A stretch of 64,000 nt of DNA from Actinoplanes sichuanensis (GCF_033097365.1 NZ_AP028461.1:7750001-7814000), one strand, 5' to 3'. Positions 28,257-38,834 are shown, numbered from the stretch's first letter. The notes: generated from the letters alone by a model not told the origin. A program made the numbers and translations.

Positions 28257-29686
28257 CACCGTCTCCTTCCCGCCCCCGCCTCGCTGGACGCTGAACCGGC
28301 CGATTTCTGGGCAGGCTGACGCTGTGGTCCCGGCCGCCGCGGCGGGGGGAGCGGCGGCAGCGGGGCCCAGAGTAGCCGCACCCACCGAGGCGTCGGACGG
28401 GCGTTCAGCGCTCGCGCCGCGTCCGGCTCGGCCCGGGCGAACGACGCCAGTATGCCGATCGCCGCCATGGTCACCACGAGCGCGGTGCCACCGGCGGAGA
28501 TGAACGGGAGCGGGAGACCGGTGATCGGCAACAGCCCGACCACCCCGCCCATGTTGATCACGGCCTGGGCCACCAGCCAGGTGGTGGCGGCGGTGGCGGC
28601 GAGGCGACGGAACGGGTCGACGACCCGGCGGGCGATCCGGAAACCGGTGTAGGCCAGCACCGACAGCAGAGCCAGCACCACGACACAGCCGACCACGCCG
28701 AGCTCCTCGGCGACGATCGCGAAGATGAAGTCGTTGCCCGCCTCCGGGACATAACCCCACTTGAGGGCGCTCTTGCCCAGGCCGACACCGAACCAGCCGC
28801 CCTCGAAGATCGCCGAACGGCCCTGCACCAGCTGGTAGCAGGAGCGCCCGGCCTCGGTGGTGGTGTCGCAGTCGGCCAGCGGCTCCAGGAACGAGGTCAG
28901 CCGCCGCAGCCGGTAGTTCTCCTGGCCCGCCGTGCCGGAACCGGCACCCCGGGACGCGGCCGCGATCAGCAGGCCGACCCCGGCAAGGCCCAGTACGCCC
29001 AGCGCGCCGAACACCCGCAGCCGCACCCCGGCCGCCCAGAGCAGGCCGACGATCAGCGCCAGCAGGACCAGCATGGTGCCCAGGTCGTTGTAGCCGACCA
29101 GGACGAACAGCAGGCCGATCACCGGGAACAGCGGCATCGCCAGCTCCCGCCAGTCACCCAGGGCCGGGCCCTTGCGGGCGATCACGTCGGCGGCCCACAG
29201 CACCATGGCGAGTTTCGCGAGCTCACCCGGCTGCATGCTGAACGACCCGAGGATGAGCCAGTTCAGGTCGGCCACCAGCGGACCGAGCGTGGGATCGTCA
29301 TCGGAGTTCCGGCTCAGCACGTCGACCGCCGCCAGCGCGTTCATCGCGGCCAGGAGCGTGAGCAGGAGGATGGACAGGGTGAGCAGTCCCCGGCCGATGA
29401 CCCGCAAGGTGACCGTGGGCAGCCGCTGGAAGATCCAGAACGCGACCAGGCCGAGCAGGGCGTAGACCGCCTGGCTGCTGATCTCGGTGAAGGCGTTGCC
29501 CTTCTCCGCGAACGCCTTCACGCTCGTGGCCGAGAAGACCATGGTGAGGCCGATCAGCAGCAGCAGGGAGCAGCTCGCGATCAGCAGGTAGTACGAGGAC
29601 AGGGGTCTGGCCAGCAGCCCGTGCACGGCGGGCAGGAGCTGCCGGCTCAGTGACGGGCGGGCCTGCTGAGAACGGTCGTCCGCCAT
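28256..29686 (-). CDS. ftsW: SEDS peptidoglycan polymerase FtsW
   Basis: This 476-residue multi-pass protein polymerises lipid II at the septum together with FtsI. SEDS landmarks include TMVFSATSVKAF in the first helices, the large loop with RSAIFEGGWFGVGLGKSALKWGYVPEAGNDFIFAIVAEELG, and PITGLPLPFISAGGTAL near the end. I start at 29686 (MADDRSQQARPSL), preferring it over an upstream ATG whose residues are not hydrophobic or conserved-looking. The C-terminus has an Arg/Pro-rich tail. The collagen-like gene lies upstream where murD is expected. Confidence 0.95.
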   Translation of the reverse strand: MADDRSQQARPSLSRQLLPAVHGLLARPLSSYYLLIASCSLLLLIGLTMVFSATSVKAFAEKGNAFTEISSQAVYALLGLVAFWIFQRLPTVTLRVIGRGLLTLSILLLTLLAAMNALAAVDVLSRNSDDDPTLGPLVADLNWLILGSFSMQPGELAKLAMVLWAADVIARKGPALGDWRELAMPLFPVIGLLFVLVGYNDLGTMLVLLALIVGLLWAAGVRLRVFGALGVLGLAGVGLLIAAASRGAGSGTAGQENYRLRRLTSFLEPLADCDTTTEAGRSCYQLVQGRSAIFEGGWFGVGLGKSALKWGYVPEAGNDFIFAIVAEELGVVGCVVVLALLSVLAYTGFRIARRVVDPFRRLAATAATTWLVAQAVINMGGVVGLLPITGLPLPFISAGGTALVVTMAAIGILASFARAEPDAARALNARPTPRWVRLLWAPLPPLPPPRRPGPQRQPAQKSAGSASSEAGAGRRR

Positions 29687-29788
29687 ACCCCCATCATCGT
29701 CCGATGTCCACACATGGACGCACACCGTCGATGGCGTGTCGCATCGGGCTTTGTCACCTGCGCCACCGGAACAGCCGCACGGTTTCGC

Positions 29789-30562
29789 CTAAACCGCGGG
29801 CACGGCACAGATCAGGTAGACGTTCGCCCCGTTGGACAGCATTCCGTCCCAGACGAAGTCCCATGCGAAAGGCGCCGAGATGTTCTGTGCGTTGGTCGTG
29901 ATCGACCTGATCTCTCCGGGAAGCGGGTCGACGTAGCCATAGATCGCAATCTGATTGATCGACGGGCATATCACGGACGTCCCCGCAGTGCCGGTCACCA
30001 GTTCCTGTGTCAGTGCGAATGACGAACTCCCGGCCGCCCCCGGGTTTCCTTGCGGACCTTGCGGACCCTGCGGACCTTGCGGGCCCTGGGCGCCCTGCGG
30101 ACCCGGGTCACCCTGTGGGCCTGGGGAGCCCGGCGCGCCCGGAGTGCCCGGAGTGCCCGGAGTGCCGGGAACGCCCTGCGGACCCTGTGGACCGGTCGGC
30201 CCGGTCCCCCCGAGGGAGCCCGGGGCACCGACCGGACCCGTGGGGCCGGTGGGGCCTGCCGGCCCTGTCGCCCCGGCGGGCCCCGTAGGCCCGGCGGGAC
30301 CAGCTGCCCCGGCGGGGCCGGCTTCCCCCATCAGGCCCGAGACGTTCCACTCGCGCAGGACCTCGTTCGCGCGGCAGGCCTGCGTGGTGGGCAGCATCCA
30401 GCGGATGGCGCCGGTCTTCGACACCACGCACACCTTGATCACGTCCGGATCGTCCATCGCGCGGGGCGGCGCGACCCGGTCGGAGGCGGCCGCCGCGGTG
30501 GCGCCGGACAGTGCCATCGCCACCGCCCCGGCCGACAGGAACAGAACTTTAGAGATCGACAT
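29789..30562 (-). CDS. Secreted collagen-like (Gly-X-Y) protein inside the dcw cluster
   Basis: This 257-residue protein has a signal peptide (residues 1-26; hydrophobic [15 protein letters not shown], cleavage expected after AAAA). An N-terminal domain with Cys45 and Cys63 follows, of the [10 protein letters not shown]...ACRANE...WN type often seen before bacterial collagen repeats. Then come about 34 uninterrupted Gly-X-Y triplets (G79 to ~180; GPT/GPA first, GPQ-rich later) and a 77-residue C-terminal domain with two more Cys. Triplets of this length can form a triple helix. GGAGGG precedes the ATG. It occupies the mraY-ftsW interval that normally holds murD. Its function is unknown; a surface role is inferred. 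Confidence 0.9.
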   Translation of the reverse strand: MSISKVLFLSAGAVAMALSGATAAAASDRVAPPRAMDDPDVIKVCVVSKTGAIRWMLPTTQACRANEVLREWNVSGLMGEAGPAGAAGPAGPTGPAGATGPAGPTGPTGPVGAPGSLGGTGPTGPQGPQGVPGTPGTPGTPGAPGSPGPQGDPGPQGAQGPQGPQGPQGPQGNPGAAGSSSFALTQELVTGTAGTSVICPSINQIAIYGYVDPLPGEIRSITTNAQNISAPFAWDFVWDGMLSNGANVYLICAVPAV

Positions 30563-30582
30563 CGACCCTCCGCATACTCAAA

Positions 30583-30606
30583 GGAGCGCTGAGTAATCAG
30601 CGCTCC
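30583..30606 (-). terminator. Perfect 10-bp hairpin between mraY and the collagen-like gene
   Basis: GGAGCGCTGA and its exact complement TCAGCGCTCC flank a 4-nt loop. On the minus strand the hairpin is followed by TTTGAG, a weak T-tract. It lies 71 bp after the mraY stop and 20 bp before the collagen-like start. It could end mraY transcription, attenuate the downstream genes, or be an operator. Confidence 0.55.
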
Positions 30607-30677
30607 CGAGCCTAGGAATGATCCGATCTCTACCGAGTGAGCAGCGGCCGATCCGGCCCACCCGGGTCAGTCACGTG

Positions 30678-31796
30678 CTAACCCATGACCGCCAGGTGCT
30701 CGCTGTAGAACAATCCGAGACCGATGGCGGCACAGATGCCCGCGATGATCCAGAACCGGACCACGATGTTGACCTCGCTCCAGCCGGCCAGCTCGAAGTG
30801 GTGCTGGAGCGGGGACATCCGGAAGACCCGCTTACCGGTGGTCTTGAACGAGATGATCTGGATGACCACGGACATCGTGATGATCACGAACAGGCCACCG
30901 ATGATGACCGAGAGCAGCGTGGTGCGGGTGGCCACGGCCAGACCGCCGATCAGGCCGCCCAGTGCCAACGCGCCGGTGTCACCCATGAAGATCCGGGCCG
31001 GGTTGGTGTTCCACCACAGGAAGCCGACACAGGCGGCGGCCGCGGCGGCCGCGATCATCGCGATCTCGAGTGGGTCCCGGACCTGATAACAGTGCTGCGC
31101 GGTGAGCGAACCGGCCTCACCGACGTAGGCGTTGTCACCACACCAGTGCCGGTACTGCCAGAAGCCGATCAGCGAGTAGGCGCCGAGGACCAGGATCGAC
31201 GCGCCGGTGGCGAGGCCGTCCAGGCCGTCGGTGAGGTTCACGCCGTTCGACATCGCCATGATCACGAAGACGAACACCATGACCGAGCCGACCTTGCCGA
31301 CGTCCAGCCAGCTGACATCCCGGATGAAGGAGATCTTCTCGCTGGCCACGGTCTGGCCGTTGGTGCTCGGGAAGTAGAGCGCGGCGATGCCGAACACGGT
31401 GCCGATCAGCAGCTGGCCGAGCAGCTTGCCCTTGGCACTGAGACCGTCCGAGTTCTTCTTCCGCACCTTCAGGAAGTCGTCCATGAAGCCGACCGCGCCA
31501 CAGAAGACGAAGATGCCGAGCAGGACCAGGGCGGTCATGGTCGGCTTCTCCTGGGCGATCTGCCGGTCCGGCAGAGTGGTCAGCGCCAGGTGCCCGGCCG
31601 CGTAGGCGAAGACGGTGGCGATGATGAACGCCACACCGCCCATCGTCGGGGTGCCGCGCTTGCCCAGGTGGGTCTGCGGTCCGATGGTCCGGATCGGCTG
31701 GCCGGCCTTGAGCGCCGAGAAGACCCGGATCGCGAGGGGCGTACCGAAGAGCGAGATGAGAAAGGCGACCGCGGCCGCGACGATGACTGCCCTCAC
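30678..31796 (-). CDS. mraY: Phospho-MurNAc-pentapeptide translocase MraY
   Basis: This 372-residue, roughly ten-helix enzyme makes lipid I from UDP-MurNAc-pentapeptide and undecaprenyl phosphate. Landmarks are [14 protein letters not shown] near the start, the DGLDGLATG Asp-rich motif, [12 protein letters not shown] and the C-terminal [15 protein letters not shown]. The start is the GTG at 31796, which overlaps the murF stop (GTGA); the longer frame lies inside murF. It is followed not by murD but by a hairpin and the collagen-like gene. Confidence 0.97.
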   Translation of the reverse strand: MRAVIVAAAVAFLISLFGTPLAIRVFSALKAGQPIRTIGPQTHLGKRGTPTMGGVAFIIATVFAYAAGHLALTTLPDRQIAQEKPTMTALVLLGIFVFCGAVGFMDDFLKVRKKNSDGLSAKGKLLGQLLIGTVFGIAALYFPSTNGQTVASEKISFIRDVSWLDVGKVGSVMVFVFVIMAMSNGVNLTDGLDGLATGASILVLGAYSLIGFWQYRHWCGDNAYVGEAGSLTAQHCYQVRDPLEIAMIAAAAAAACVGFLWWNTNPARIFMGDTGALALGGLIGGLAVATRTTLLSVIIGGLFVIITMSVVIQIISFKTTGKRVFRMSPLQHHFELAGWSEVNIVVRFWIIAGICAAIGLGLFYSEHLAVMG

Positions 31797-33175
31797 GTGG
31801 GCTGAACCTCCTCGGGACGCCGCAACCAGTCGGCGACGTCCCATGTCCGGTACCGGGAACCCTTGACCAGCACGACATCGTCGGCGCGCAGGTCGTGGCG
31901 CAGGATCTCGATCGCGGCGGCCTGGTCGTCGGCGAGGAGCCCCGTGCCCCGCCAGCCGTCCACTCCGGCCGCACCGTCCAGGATCGGACCCGCGCTGCCG
32001 GTCACCGCGATCACCCGGTCCACGCCGAGCTCGGCGGCGAGCCGCCCGACCTCGGCGTGACCGGACACCTCGTGCTCGCCGAGCTCGGCCATGAAGCCGA
32101 GGACGGCGGTGGTGCGCTTGCCGCCACCCATCGCGGCCAGCGCCCGCAGAGCGGCCGAGGTCGACGACGGGTTGGCGTTGTACGAGTCGTCGACCACCGT
32201 GACACCGTCCGGCCGGGTGTAGACGTCCATCCGGCGCTCGGAGGCGATGCCCACCTCGCTCAGCGCGGCGACCAGGTCGTCGAAGGCCATCCCGGCGGCC
32301 AGCGCCACCGCGCCGGCGGCCAGGGTGTTGGCGACCTGGTGCTCGCCCGCGGTGGTGAGATGGACCCGCCCGGACCGGGTGCCGTCGGCGAGGGTGTACG
32401 ACGCCCGCCCGGCCGAGTCGAGCGTGACGTCCGAGGCGGTGAGCGATCCGGTCGATCCGACCATGACCACCCGGGCCGAGGTGCGCGACGCCATCGCGGC
32501 CACCAGCGGGTCGTCGGCGTTGAGGACCGCCACCCCGGTCGACGGCAGCGCCTCGACCAGCTCGCCCTTGGCCAGTGCGGTGCCCTCCTTGGAGCCGAAC
32601 TCACCGATGTGGGCGGCGCCGATGTTCAGCACCACGCCGATCGACGGGCGGGCGATCTCGGTCAGGTACCTGAGGTGGCCGACGCCGCGCGCGCCCATCT
32701 CCAGCACCAGGAAGCGGTGCTTCTCGGAGGCCCGCAACACGGTGTACGGGAAACCCAGCTCGTTGTTGAGCGAGCCGGGCAGCGCCACCGTGGGACCGAT
32801 CCGGGACAGCAGTTGCCCGATGTAGTCCTTGGTGGTGGTCTTGCCGGACGAGCCGGTCAGCCCGATCACGGTGAGGTCGTGGAGCCGGGCGACCACGGCC
32901 CGGGCCAGGGCGGCCACCGCGACCAACGGGTCCTCGACGACGACACCCGGCACGCCGGTGTCCCGGGAGCCGAGCACCGCGGCGGCGCCCCGCTCGACGG
33001 CGGCCCGCGCGTAGTCGTGGCCGTCGACCTTCTCCCCGGCGAACGCCAGGAACAGGCCGCCCGGGCCGATCTTGCGGGAGTCGTACTCGACGTCGCCGGT
33101 GACGAGCACCGACGGGTCACCGACGACCCGGCCGCCGGTGATCCCGGCGATCTCTCGCAGGGTCAGGTCGATCAT
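31793..33175 (-). CDS. murF: UDP-MurNAc-tripeptide--D-Ala-D-Ala ligase MurF
   Basis: This 460-residue ligase adds D-Ala-D-Ala to complete the pentapeptide. The P-loop is [11 protein letters not shown] (near 108). The N-terminal MurF domain begins [19 protein letters not shown], and the C-terminal [20 protein letters not shown] motif is typical of MurF. It overlaps murE and mraY by 4 bp each. Confidence 0.96.
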   Translation of the reverse strand: MIDLTLREIAGITGGRVVGDPSVLVTGDVEYDSRKIGPGGLFLAFAGEKVDGHDYARAAVERGAAAVLGSRDTGVPGVVVEDPLVAVAALARAVVARLHDLTVIGLTGSSGKTTTKDYIGQLLSRIGPTVALPGSLNNELGFPYTVLRASEKHRFLVLEMGARGVGHLRYLTEIARPSIGVVLNIGAAHIGEFGSKEGTALAKGELVEALPSTGVAVLNADDPLVAAMASRTSARVVMVGSTGSLTASDVTLDSAGRASYTLADGTRSGRVHLTTAGEHQVANTLAAGAVALAAGMAFDDLVAALSEVGIASERRMDVYTRPDGVTVVDDSYNANPSSTSAALRALAAMGGGKRTTAVLGFMAELGEHEVSGHAEVGRLAAELGVDRVIAVTGSAGPILDGAAGVDGWRGTGLLADDQAAAIEILRHDLRADDVVLVKGSRYRTWDVADWLRRPEEVQPT

Positions 33176-34677
33176 GCGCGCGCCTCCAGAGCGGTGGCCA
33201 GCTCGATACGGTCGTCGAACGGCAGCACCTCGCCGTTCACCTCCTGGCCGAGTTCGTTGCCCTTGCCCAGCACCGCGATCACGTCACCGGCGTAGGCCAG
33301 GCGCACCGCCTCAGCGATGGCGGAGCGCCGGCCGGCCACTTCGATGATCTTGGCGGGCGTGGACGCCTCCTCCGCACCGGAGCGCACGGCCGACCGTACG
33401 ACAGCGGGGTCTTCGGTCCTCGGGTTGTCATCGGTGATGATCACCAAGTCGGCGCCCTCCGCGGCGGCCGCGCCCATCAGCGGCCGTTTGCCCTGGTCTC
33501 GGTCGCCGCCGGCGCCGATCACGCAGATCAGCCGGCCGCCGCGCCCGGTGGCCAGCCCGCGCAGCGCGGTGAGCGCCGCGACGATCGCGTTGGGTTTGTG
33601 AGCGTAATCGACCACGCCGAGGATCTCGCCGGGCGCGTCGACCAGCTCCAGGCGACCCGGGACGCCGCGGCAGGCGGCGATGCCGGCACCCGCGACCCGG
33701 GCGTCCACCCCCACCGCGACCAGTAGGGCCAGCGCCAGCAGGGCGTTCGAGACGTTGTGCAGGCCGGGCAGCGTCACGCCGGTCTCGACGGAGCGGCCGT
33801 CCGGGCCGTGTGCGGTGAAGAGCTGACCGAAGTCGGACGGGCGTACGTCGGAGGCCCACCAGGTCGCGGATCGGTCGCCGGCCGCCGAGTAGGTGATCGT
33901 CGACGGCTTGAACAGCGGCCGCAGCGCCGGGTCGTCGAAGTTGAGCACCTCGGCCGCCGAGCGGCCGTCGAAGAGCCGGGCCTTGGCCTCGAAGTAGTCC
34001 TCCGAGGTCGGGTGGAAGTCGAGGTGGTCCTGGCCGAAGTTGGTGTAGCCGCCGGCCGCGAACCGGATGCCACCGGCCCGGCCCATCACCAGCGCGTGGC
34101 TGGAGACCTCCATGACCACCGCCTCGACACCGCGCTCGACGCCGGCGGCGAGGATCGCCTGGAGGTCGGTGGCCTCCGGGGTGGTCCGCACGCTCTTGAC
34201 CACCAGGTCACCGAGCCGGGTCTCCACCGTGCCGACCAGCCCGGTCACCTTGCCGGCGGCCCGCAGACCCGCCTCGACCAGGTAGGCCGTGGAGGTCTTG
34301 CCGGCCGTACCGGTGATGCCGATCATGGTGAGCCGCCGCGACGGCTCCCGGTAGATCGCCGCCGAGGCCGCGCCGAGCACCGCCCGCGGGTCGTCGGTGA
34401 CCAGCACCGGGAGACCCGCGGCAACGGCCGCCGCGCGACCGGCCGGGTCGGTCAGGACGGCCACCGCACCGGAACGCGCGGCGTCCGCCACGAACTCCGC
34501 GCCGTGCCGGTTGGCGCCGGGCAGCGCCGCGTAGAGATCACCGGGGCGCACCTCCCGACTACTGTGTGTGATGCCGGTGACCGGGACGTCACCGCCGGTC
34601 AGATCGGCCGGTAACAGCTCCGCGAGCCGCGCCAGCAGGCACGGCTCCACGGTCTCGGGACGTGGAATGCCGGACAC
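33172..34677 (-). CDS. murE: UDP-MurNAc-dipeptide--diaminopimelate ligase MurE
   Basis: This 501-residue ligase adds the third peptide residue. GITGTAGKTSTAYL is the P-loop. The DNPR motif in IITDDNPRTED indicates meso-diaminopimelate specificity rather than lysine, in line with actinobacterial wall chemistry. Start is a GTG (SGIPRPETVEP), and 56 bp separate it from ftsI. No ribosome binding site dispute. Confidence 0.96.
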   Translation of the reverse strand: MSGIPRPETVEPCLLARLAELLPADLTGGDVPVTGITHSSREVRPGDLYAALPGANRHGAEFVADAARSGAVAVLTDPAGRAAAVAAGLPVLVTDDPRAVLGAASAAIYREPSRRLTMIGITGTAGKTSTAYLVEAGLRAAGKVTGLVGTVETRLGDLVVKSVRTTPEATDLQAILAAGVERGVEAVVMEVSSHALVMGRAGGIRFAAGGYTNFGQDHLDFHPTSEDYFEAKARLFDGRSAAEVLNFDDPALRPLFKPSTITYSAAGDRSATWWASDVRPSDFGQLFTAHGPDGRSVETGVTLPGLHNVSNALLALALLVAVGVDARVAGAGIAACRGVPGRLELVDAPGEILGVVDYAHKPNAIVAALTALRGLATGRGGRLICVIGAGGDRDQGKRPLMGAAAAEGADLVIITDDNPRTEDPAVVRSAVRSGAEEASTPAKIIEVAGRRSAIAEAVRLAYAGDVIAVLGKGNELGQEVNGEVLPFDDRIELATALEARA

Positions 34678-34733
34678 GGCGTCAGACCCTACCCCGTCTC
34701 CGACGGCTCGTCGTCAACGCCATGCGACCCGCG

Positions 34734-36938
34734 TCATTCCTTGATCTTGAATTCGGGGGCCTTGCTGCCGGACGGCGGCACGTGGTTCTGGAGCAGGACG
34801 TAGGACATCATGTCGCTGAACGCCGGGGCCGCCACGTCACCGCCGCCGCCGCTGCTGACGTCCATCGACACCGCGATCACGTAACGCGGGTTCTCAGCCG
34901 GGGCCATACCGACGAACGAGCTGGCGTTGTTGCTGGTGTACTGCCCGTTGACGAGCAGCTTGCCGGTGCCGGTCTTGCCCGCCACCCGGTAACCGGGCAC
35001 CTGGGCCGCCAGACCCGTCGCGTGCTCGACGGTGGTCACCGCCTCCATCATGTGGCGCAGCTCCTGGGCCACGTTCGCGTCCAGCACCCGGTGCGTCGAC
35101 GGAGCCGGCGCCGGGGTCTCGGTGCCGTCCTCGCCGGAGATGGTGCCCTTGATCAGATGCGGCTGGATGTAGACGCCGTCGTTGGCGATCGCGCCGTACC
35201 CGGCCGCCATCTGGATCAGCGTGGCCGAGACGCTGTGCCCGATCGGCACCGAGCCGTACGACGAGCCGCTCCAGTCGGCCACCTCGAGCAGGTCGCCCTC
35301 GGCCTCGGCCGGCATGCCCTCACCGGTCGCCTTGCCCAGGCCGAACCTCTGCTGGTACTCGTAGACCTTCTCCGGGCCCAGCCGGTCGGCGAGCAGGATG
35401 GTTCCCACGTTCGAGGAGAAGGCGAGCAGCCCCGGCAGGGTCATCCGGGTGCCCTTGTCCTGCGGGTGGGTGTCCTTGAAGGTGGTGTCACCCTTCTTGA
35501 TCGCGGGGCTGATCGTGATCAGCTCGTCCGGCTGGACCAGACCCTCCTGCAGGGCCGCGCCGAAGATGAACGCCTTGTGGCTCGACCCCGGGTCGGTGAC
35601 GACGCTGCTCGGCATGTCGATCCGCTCGATCGGGTCCACCGCGTTCGGCTTCGCCGCGTTGTAGAACGGGTAGCTGGCCTGGGCCAGCACCTCACCGGTA
35701 CGGGCGTCGAGCACCACCGCGCCGCCGACCCGGGCGTTCTTCTTCTTGCCCGCCGCGTCCAGGATCCGCTGCACCTGGAACTGGAGGTCCTGGTCGATGG
35801 TGAGCTGCAGCGAGTTACCCGGCCGCGCCTCGACGTCCTGCTGGAACCCGCCCGGGATCGGCTTGTTCAGCTTGCCCGTGCCGACCTCGAAGACCCGCTT
35901 GCCGTCGGTGCCGTGCAGCAGGTCGTCGTATCGCGCCTCCAGGCCCTCCAGGCCGCGCCCCTCCTCACCGGTGAACCCGATCAGGTTCGACGCGAGGTCA
36001 CCGCCCGGCACATCGCGCCGCTCGTCGGTGTGCGTGTAGATACCGTCCAGGTTCAGGGCGTCGATCCGGTCGGCCACCGACAGATCGACACCACGGTCCA
36101 GGTAGCGGAACTTCGTCCACTGCCCGAGCACCTGCTTGCGCTGCAACTTCTCGAAAAGCTCGGACTGGGGTACGCCCAGCAGCGGCGCCAGTTTCGCGGC
36201 GGTACCGGCGACGTCGTCCTGCAGGCCCTTGTTCTCCGGGTCGGCGTAGACGTACCGGGCCTCGACGCTGTGCGCCAGGACGTTGCCGTTGCGGTCCAGG
36301 ATGCTGCCGCGCGGGGCGGGCAGGGTGACGCTGCTCAGCCGGTTCTCGCGCAGCTCGAGCAGGCTGGCGGCCTCCTCCGGGGAGGTCGCGACCTGGAGCA
36401 CCACCAGCCGTACGCCGATCGTGACGAAGAGGGAGATCGCCAGAACCGTGCCGAGCCGCAACCGCCGGGTGCTGTTGGCGAGCTTGGGCGGCTCCGCCGG
36501 GACCGGCCGCCGGGGCTTCGGCTCGGGGCGACGGCGGTCCCGTTCCCGGGGTCGCTCCGGTTCCCGCTTCCGGACCCGTTCCCGCGGCTTTGCCGGCTCC
36601 CGTGTCGTCCTGGCCTGCGGCTTCGGCTCCTCGCGCGGGGGCGGCGGCTCGGTGGTCCGGCCACGCGTCCGGGAGCGCTGGCCGCTCTCGCCGCCGTCGA
36701 GCACCTGCAGCGCCGGCCGGAACGGGTCGGCGTTGCGGCCGCTGTCGCGGGGCAGCCGGCCGCGCTCGGCCACGGTCCGGCCGCGCGGGGTGTAGGCCCG
36801 GGCCTCCCCGATGCTGGATCGGCCGCGCCGGTTGTCGCGCGGGTTCTCCTCCGGCTCCTCACCGGGTAGGTCACGCGACGAACCGCGCCGGGGTGAGGTA
36901 CCCCGGCGCGGTGTCTCGTCGTCGTCTCGCGGCGACAC
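34734..36938 (-). CDS. ftsI: Septal penicillin-binding protein FtsI (PBP2b/PbpB type)
   Basis: This 734-residue class B transpeptidase cross-links septal peptidoglycan with FtsW. A ~155-residue cytoplasmic tail rich in Arg, Pro and Glu precedes the transmembrane helix (~162-183). A dimerisation domain follows from ~205 (APRGSILDRNGNVLA). The active-site motifs are S452-x-x-K455 (GSSHKAF), S508-S-N510 and K655-T-G657. There are no PASTA repeats. The cytoplasmic tail is long for the family, though long disordered tails are known in actinobacteria. The gene follows the ftsL-like gene by 6 bp. Confidence 0.95.
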   Translation of the reverse strand: MSPRDDDETPRRGTSPRRGSSRDLPGEEPEENPRDNRRGRSSIGEARAYTPRGRTVAERGRLPRDSGRNADPFRPALQVLDGGESGQRSRTRGRTTEPPPPREEPKPQARTTREPAKPRERVRKREPERPRERDRRRPEPKPRRPVPAEPPKLANSTRRLRLGTVLAISLFVTIGVRLVVLQVATSPEEAASLLELRENRLSSVTLPAPRGSILDRNGNVLAHSVEARYVYADPENKGLQDDVAGTAAKLAPLLGVPQSELFEKLQRKQVLGQWTKFRYLDRGVDLSVADRIDALNLDGIYTHTDERRDVPGGDLASNLIGFTGEEGRGLEGLEARYDDLLHGTDGKRVFEVGTGKLNKPIPGGFQQDVEARPGNSLQLTIDQDLQFQVQRILDAAGKKKNARVGGAVVLDARTGEVLAQASYPFYNAAKPNAVDPIERIDMPSSVVTDPGSSHKAFIFGAALQEGLVQPDELITISPAIKKGDTTFKDTHPQDKGTRMTLPGLLAFSSNVGTILLADRLGPEKVYEYQQRFGLGKATGEGMPAEAEGDLLEVADWSGSSYGSVPIGHSVSATLIQMAAGYGAIANDGVYIQPHLIKGTISGEDGTETPAPAPSTHRVLDANVAQELRHMMEAVTTVEHATGLAAQVPGYRVAGKTGTGKLLVNGQYTSNNASSFVGMAPAENPRYVIAVSMDVSSGGGGDVAAPAFSDMMSYVLLQNHVPPSGSKAPEFKIKE

Positions 36939-36944
36939 GCCGGC

Positions 36945-37622
36945 CTACCGCTCGACCGCGGCGGACGGCGCGCCGGACTCACGCAGGCCGTCGTCGGTGG
37001 TCGGCGCGGTCGGGCCCTTGCCGGGCACCGGCGGCCGGATGATCTCGCCGTTGGGCAGCCAGATGACCGCCGGCTCGGCCGCCTGCACCAGACCCAGACG
37101 GCGGGCGGCGGCGTGCAGCTTGCCCGGACCGGACGCGTCGACGATCTGCCGCTCCAGGTCGTGCTGCCGCTGATCGAGCTCGGTCTTCTCGTTGCGCAGA
37201 GCGTCCAGTCGGAACGACTGCTCCACGGTCGCCGTGTTGACCAGCAGGATGCCGACCACACCGACCAGCACCACGGCGATGACCGCGGTGGCGAAGGCGG
37301 CGCGCGGCGCCCGGACCGGCAGTGGCGGCGCCACCCAGAGCCGCATCCGGCCCGGCAGCGGCGCCGGATCTCCGGTCACCTCGATCGACAGCGCGGTGGC
37401 GCCGTCGATCGGCGCGACGGGATCCTTCGGTGCGGCCTTCGGTGCGGCCGGGCCCTGAGCCCCCCGGCTCCGGATCCCTGACCGGCGCGTGTCGGCCGGT
37501 TCGGTCCGGCGCGCCCCCCGCGCCCCGGCCCTCGTGGTCTCGGCATCGCGGCTGCTCCGGCGCGTGGTGCGCGGCTGCGCCGATCGGCCCCCCGACCGCG
37601 GCGCTTCGGATCGCTCGCTCAT
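36945..37622 (-). CDS. ftsL: FtsL-like septum formation protein
   Basis: This 225-residue bitopic protein has a ~105-residue basic, Pro/Ala-rich cytoplasmic part and a transmembrane helix at ~110-130 ([20 protein letters not shown]). A short extracytoplasmic leucine-zipper-like coil follows ([26 protein letters not shown]), ending in a Pro-rich tail. Size, topology and the position between rsmH and ftsI identify it as FtsL, whose sequence is poorly conserved. Its ATG overlaps the rsmH stop by 4 bp. Confidence 0.85.
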   Translation of the reverse strand: MSERSEAPRSGGRSAQPRTTRRSSRDAETTRAGARGARRTEPADTRRSGIRSRGAQGPAAPKAAPKDPVAPIDGATALSIEVTGDPAPLPGRMRLWVAPPLPVRAPRAAFATAVIAVVLVGVVGILLVNTATVEQSFRLDALRNEKTELDQRQHDLERQIVDASGPGKLHAAARRLGLVQAAEPAVIWLPNGEIIRPPVPGKGPTAPTTDDGLRESGAPSAAVER

Positions 37623-38737
37623 GCTCGTCCCTCCCCCTCTACATTCGCCCCCGGGCGTATCCGCCCTCGTCCCCCACGCGTTGTAGACATTCGGGGCCGC
37701 TCGCGGCCGGCTCCGAACGCCTTCTCGAACTTGCTCGCCTGCTCCTGCTCGTCGATCCGTTCCACGGCGCGCAGCTTCACCGAGGCCGCCCTCGGGTTCG
37801 CCGCCACCTCCGCCTCACTGGGCGGCTCCGACCCTCGGGTCAGCAGTCGCAGGCTCGGACCGGTACCGGGAAGCTCGACCGGAAGGTCGACCGGCCCGGT
37901 GCTGCGCGCCCTCGCGGTGAGCTCGCGCTTGACGATCCTGTCCTCCAGTGATTGATAACTCATCACCACAAGGCGCCCATGGGGTGCCAACGCGTCCAAA
38001 GCCGCCGGAACCGCTCCTTCGAGCGCCTCCAGCTCCCTGTTCACCTCAATGCGTAGTGCCTGGAATGTCCTTTTTGCGGGATTTCCACCCGTTCGCCGCG
38101 CGGCGGCCGGGATGGCGTCCTTCACCAGCTCGGCCAGCCGCGCCGTGGAGGTGATCCGCCCCTTCGCCCGCTCCCGCACGATCGACGAGACGATCCGTGG
38201 CGCGAACTTCTCCTCGCCGTACTGCCGCAAAACGCGAACAAGATCACCCGGCTCGTACGTGTTGACGACCTCTTCCGCGGTCATCCCGCGGGACTGGTCC
38301 ATCCGCATGTCCAGAGGCGCGTCCTGCGCGTACGCGAACCCGCGATCCGCCTCATCCAGCTGCAACGACGAGACCCCGAGGTCGAAGAGCCCACTGTGGA
38401 TCGCCGGGATCTCCAACTCGTCGAGAACCCGCGGCAGCTCGTCGTAGACGGCGTGGACCAGGTGCGCGCGATCACCGAAACGGATCAGTCGGTGCCGGGC
38501 GTGGGCCAGAGCCTCGGTGTCCCGGTCGAGTCCGATCAGGACGACGTCCGGATACCGCTCCAGGACCGCCTCGGCGTGCCCGCCCAGACCCAGCGTGAAG
38601 TCGACGTGGACGGCACCCGGCAGCGTGAGGGCGGGATCCAGCAGCTCGAGGCAGCGCTCGAGCAGCACCGGCACGTGCGTGCCCCGCGGCTCCCCCATGT
38701 CGACCCCCATTGCCGTGCCCGCTCGCGTCTCACTCAT
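37619..38737 (-). CDS. rsmH: 16S rRNA (cytosine1402-N4)-methyltransferase RsmH
   Basis: This SAM-dependent enzyme (formerly MraW) methylates C1402 in the ribosomal P site. [27 protein letters not shown] (SAM loop) and [19 protein letters not shown] are family landmarks. The C-terminus is an extra basic tail. Start choice is open: 38737 gives 372 residues, but ATGs at 38710 and 38698 ([13 protein letters not shown]) are closer to homologue N-termini, and only the last has GGGGG at ribosome-binding distance. Confidence 0.94.
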   Translation of the reverse strand: MSETRAGTAMGVDMGEPRGTHVPVLLERCLELLDPALTLPGAVHVDFTLGLGGHAEAVLERYPDVVLIGLDRDTEALAHARHRLIRFGDRAHLVHAVYDELPRVLDELEIPAIHSGLFDLGVSSLQLDEADRGFAYAQDAPLDMRMDQSRGMTAEEVVNTYEPGDLVRVLRQYGEEKFAPRIVSSIVRERAKGRITSTARLAELVKDAIPAAARRTGGNPAKRTFQALRIEVNRELEALEGAVPAALDALAPHGRLVVMSYQSLEDRIVKRELTARARSTGPVDLPVELPGTGPSLRLLTRGSEPPSEAEVAANPRAASVKLRAVERIDEQEQASKFEKAFGAGRERPRMSTTRGGRGRIRPGANVEGEGRA

Positions 38738-38834
38738 TCAGTTGCCAGTTGCTGCCCGGCCCGGTCGCCCGTCCGTACCGCCAGATCCCCATCCGCTCTC
38801 ATGTCCGAGGCCGGCGAACCGGCCCGGACACGCG

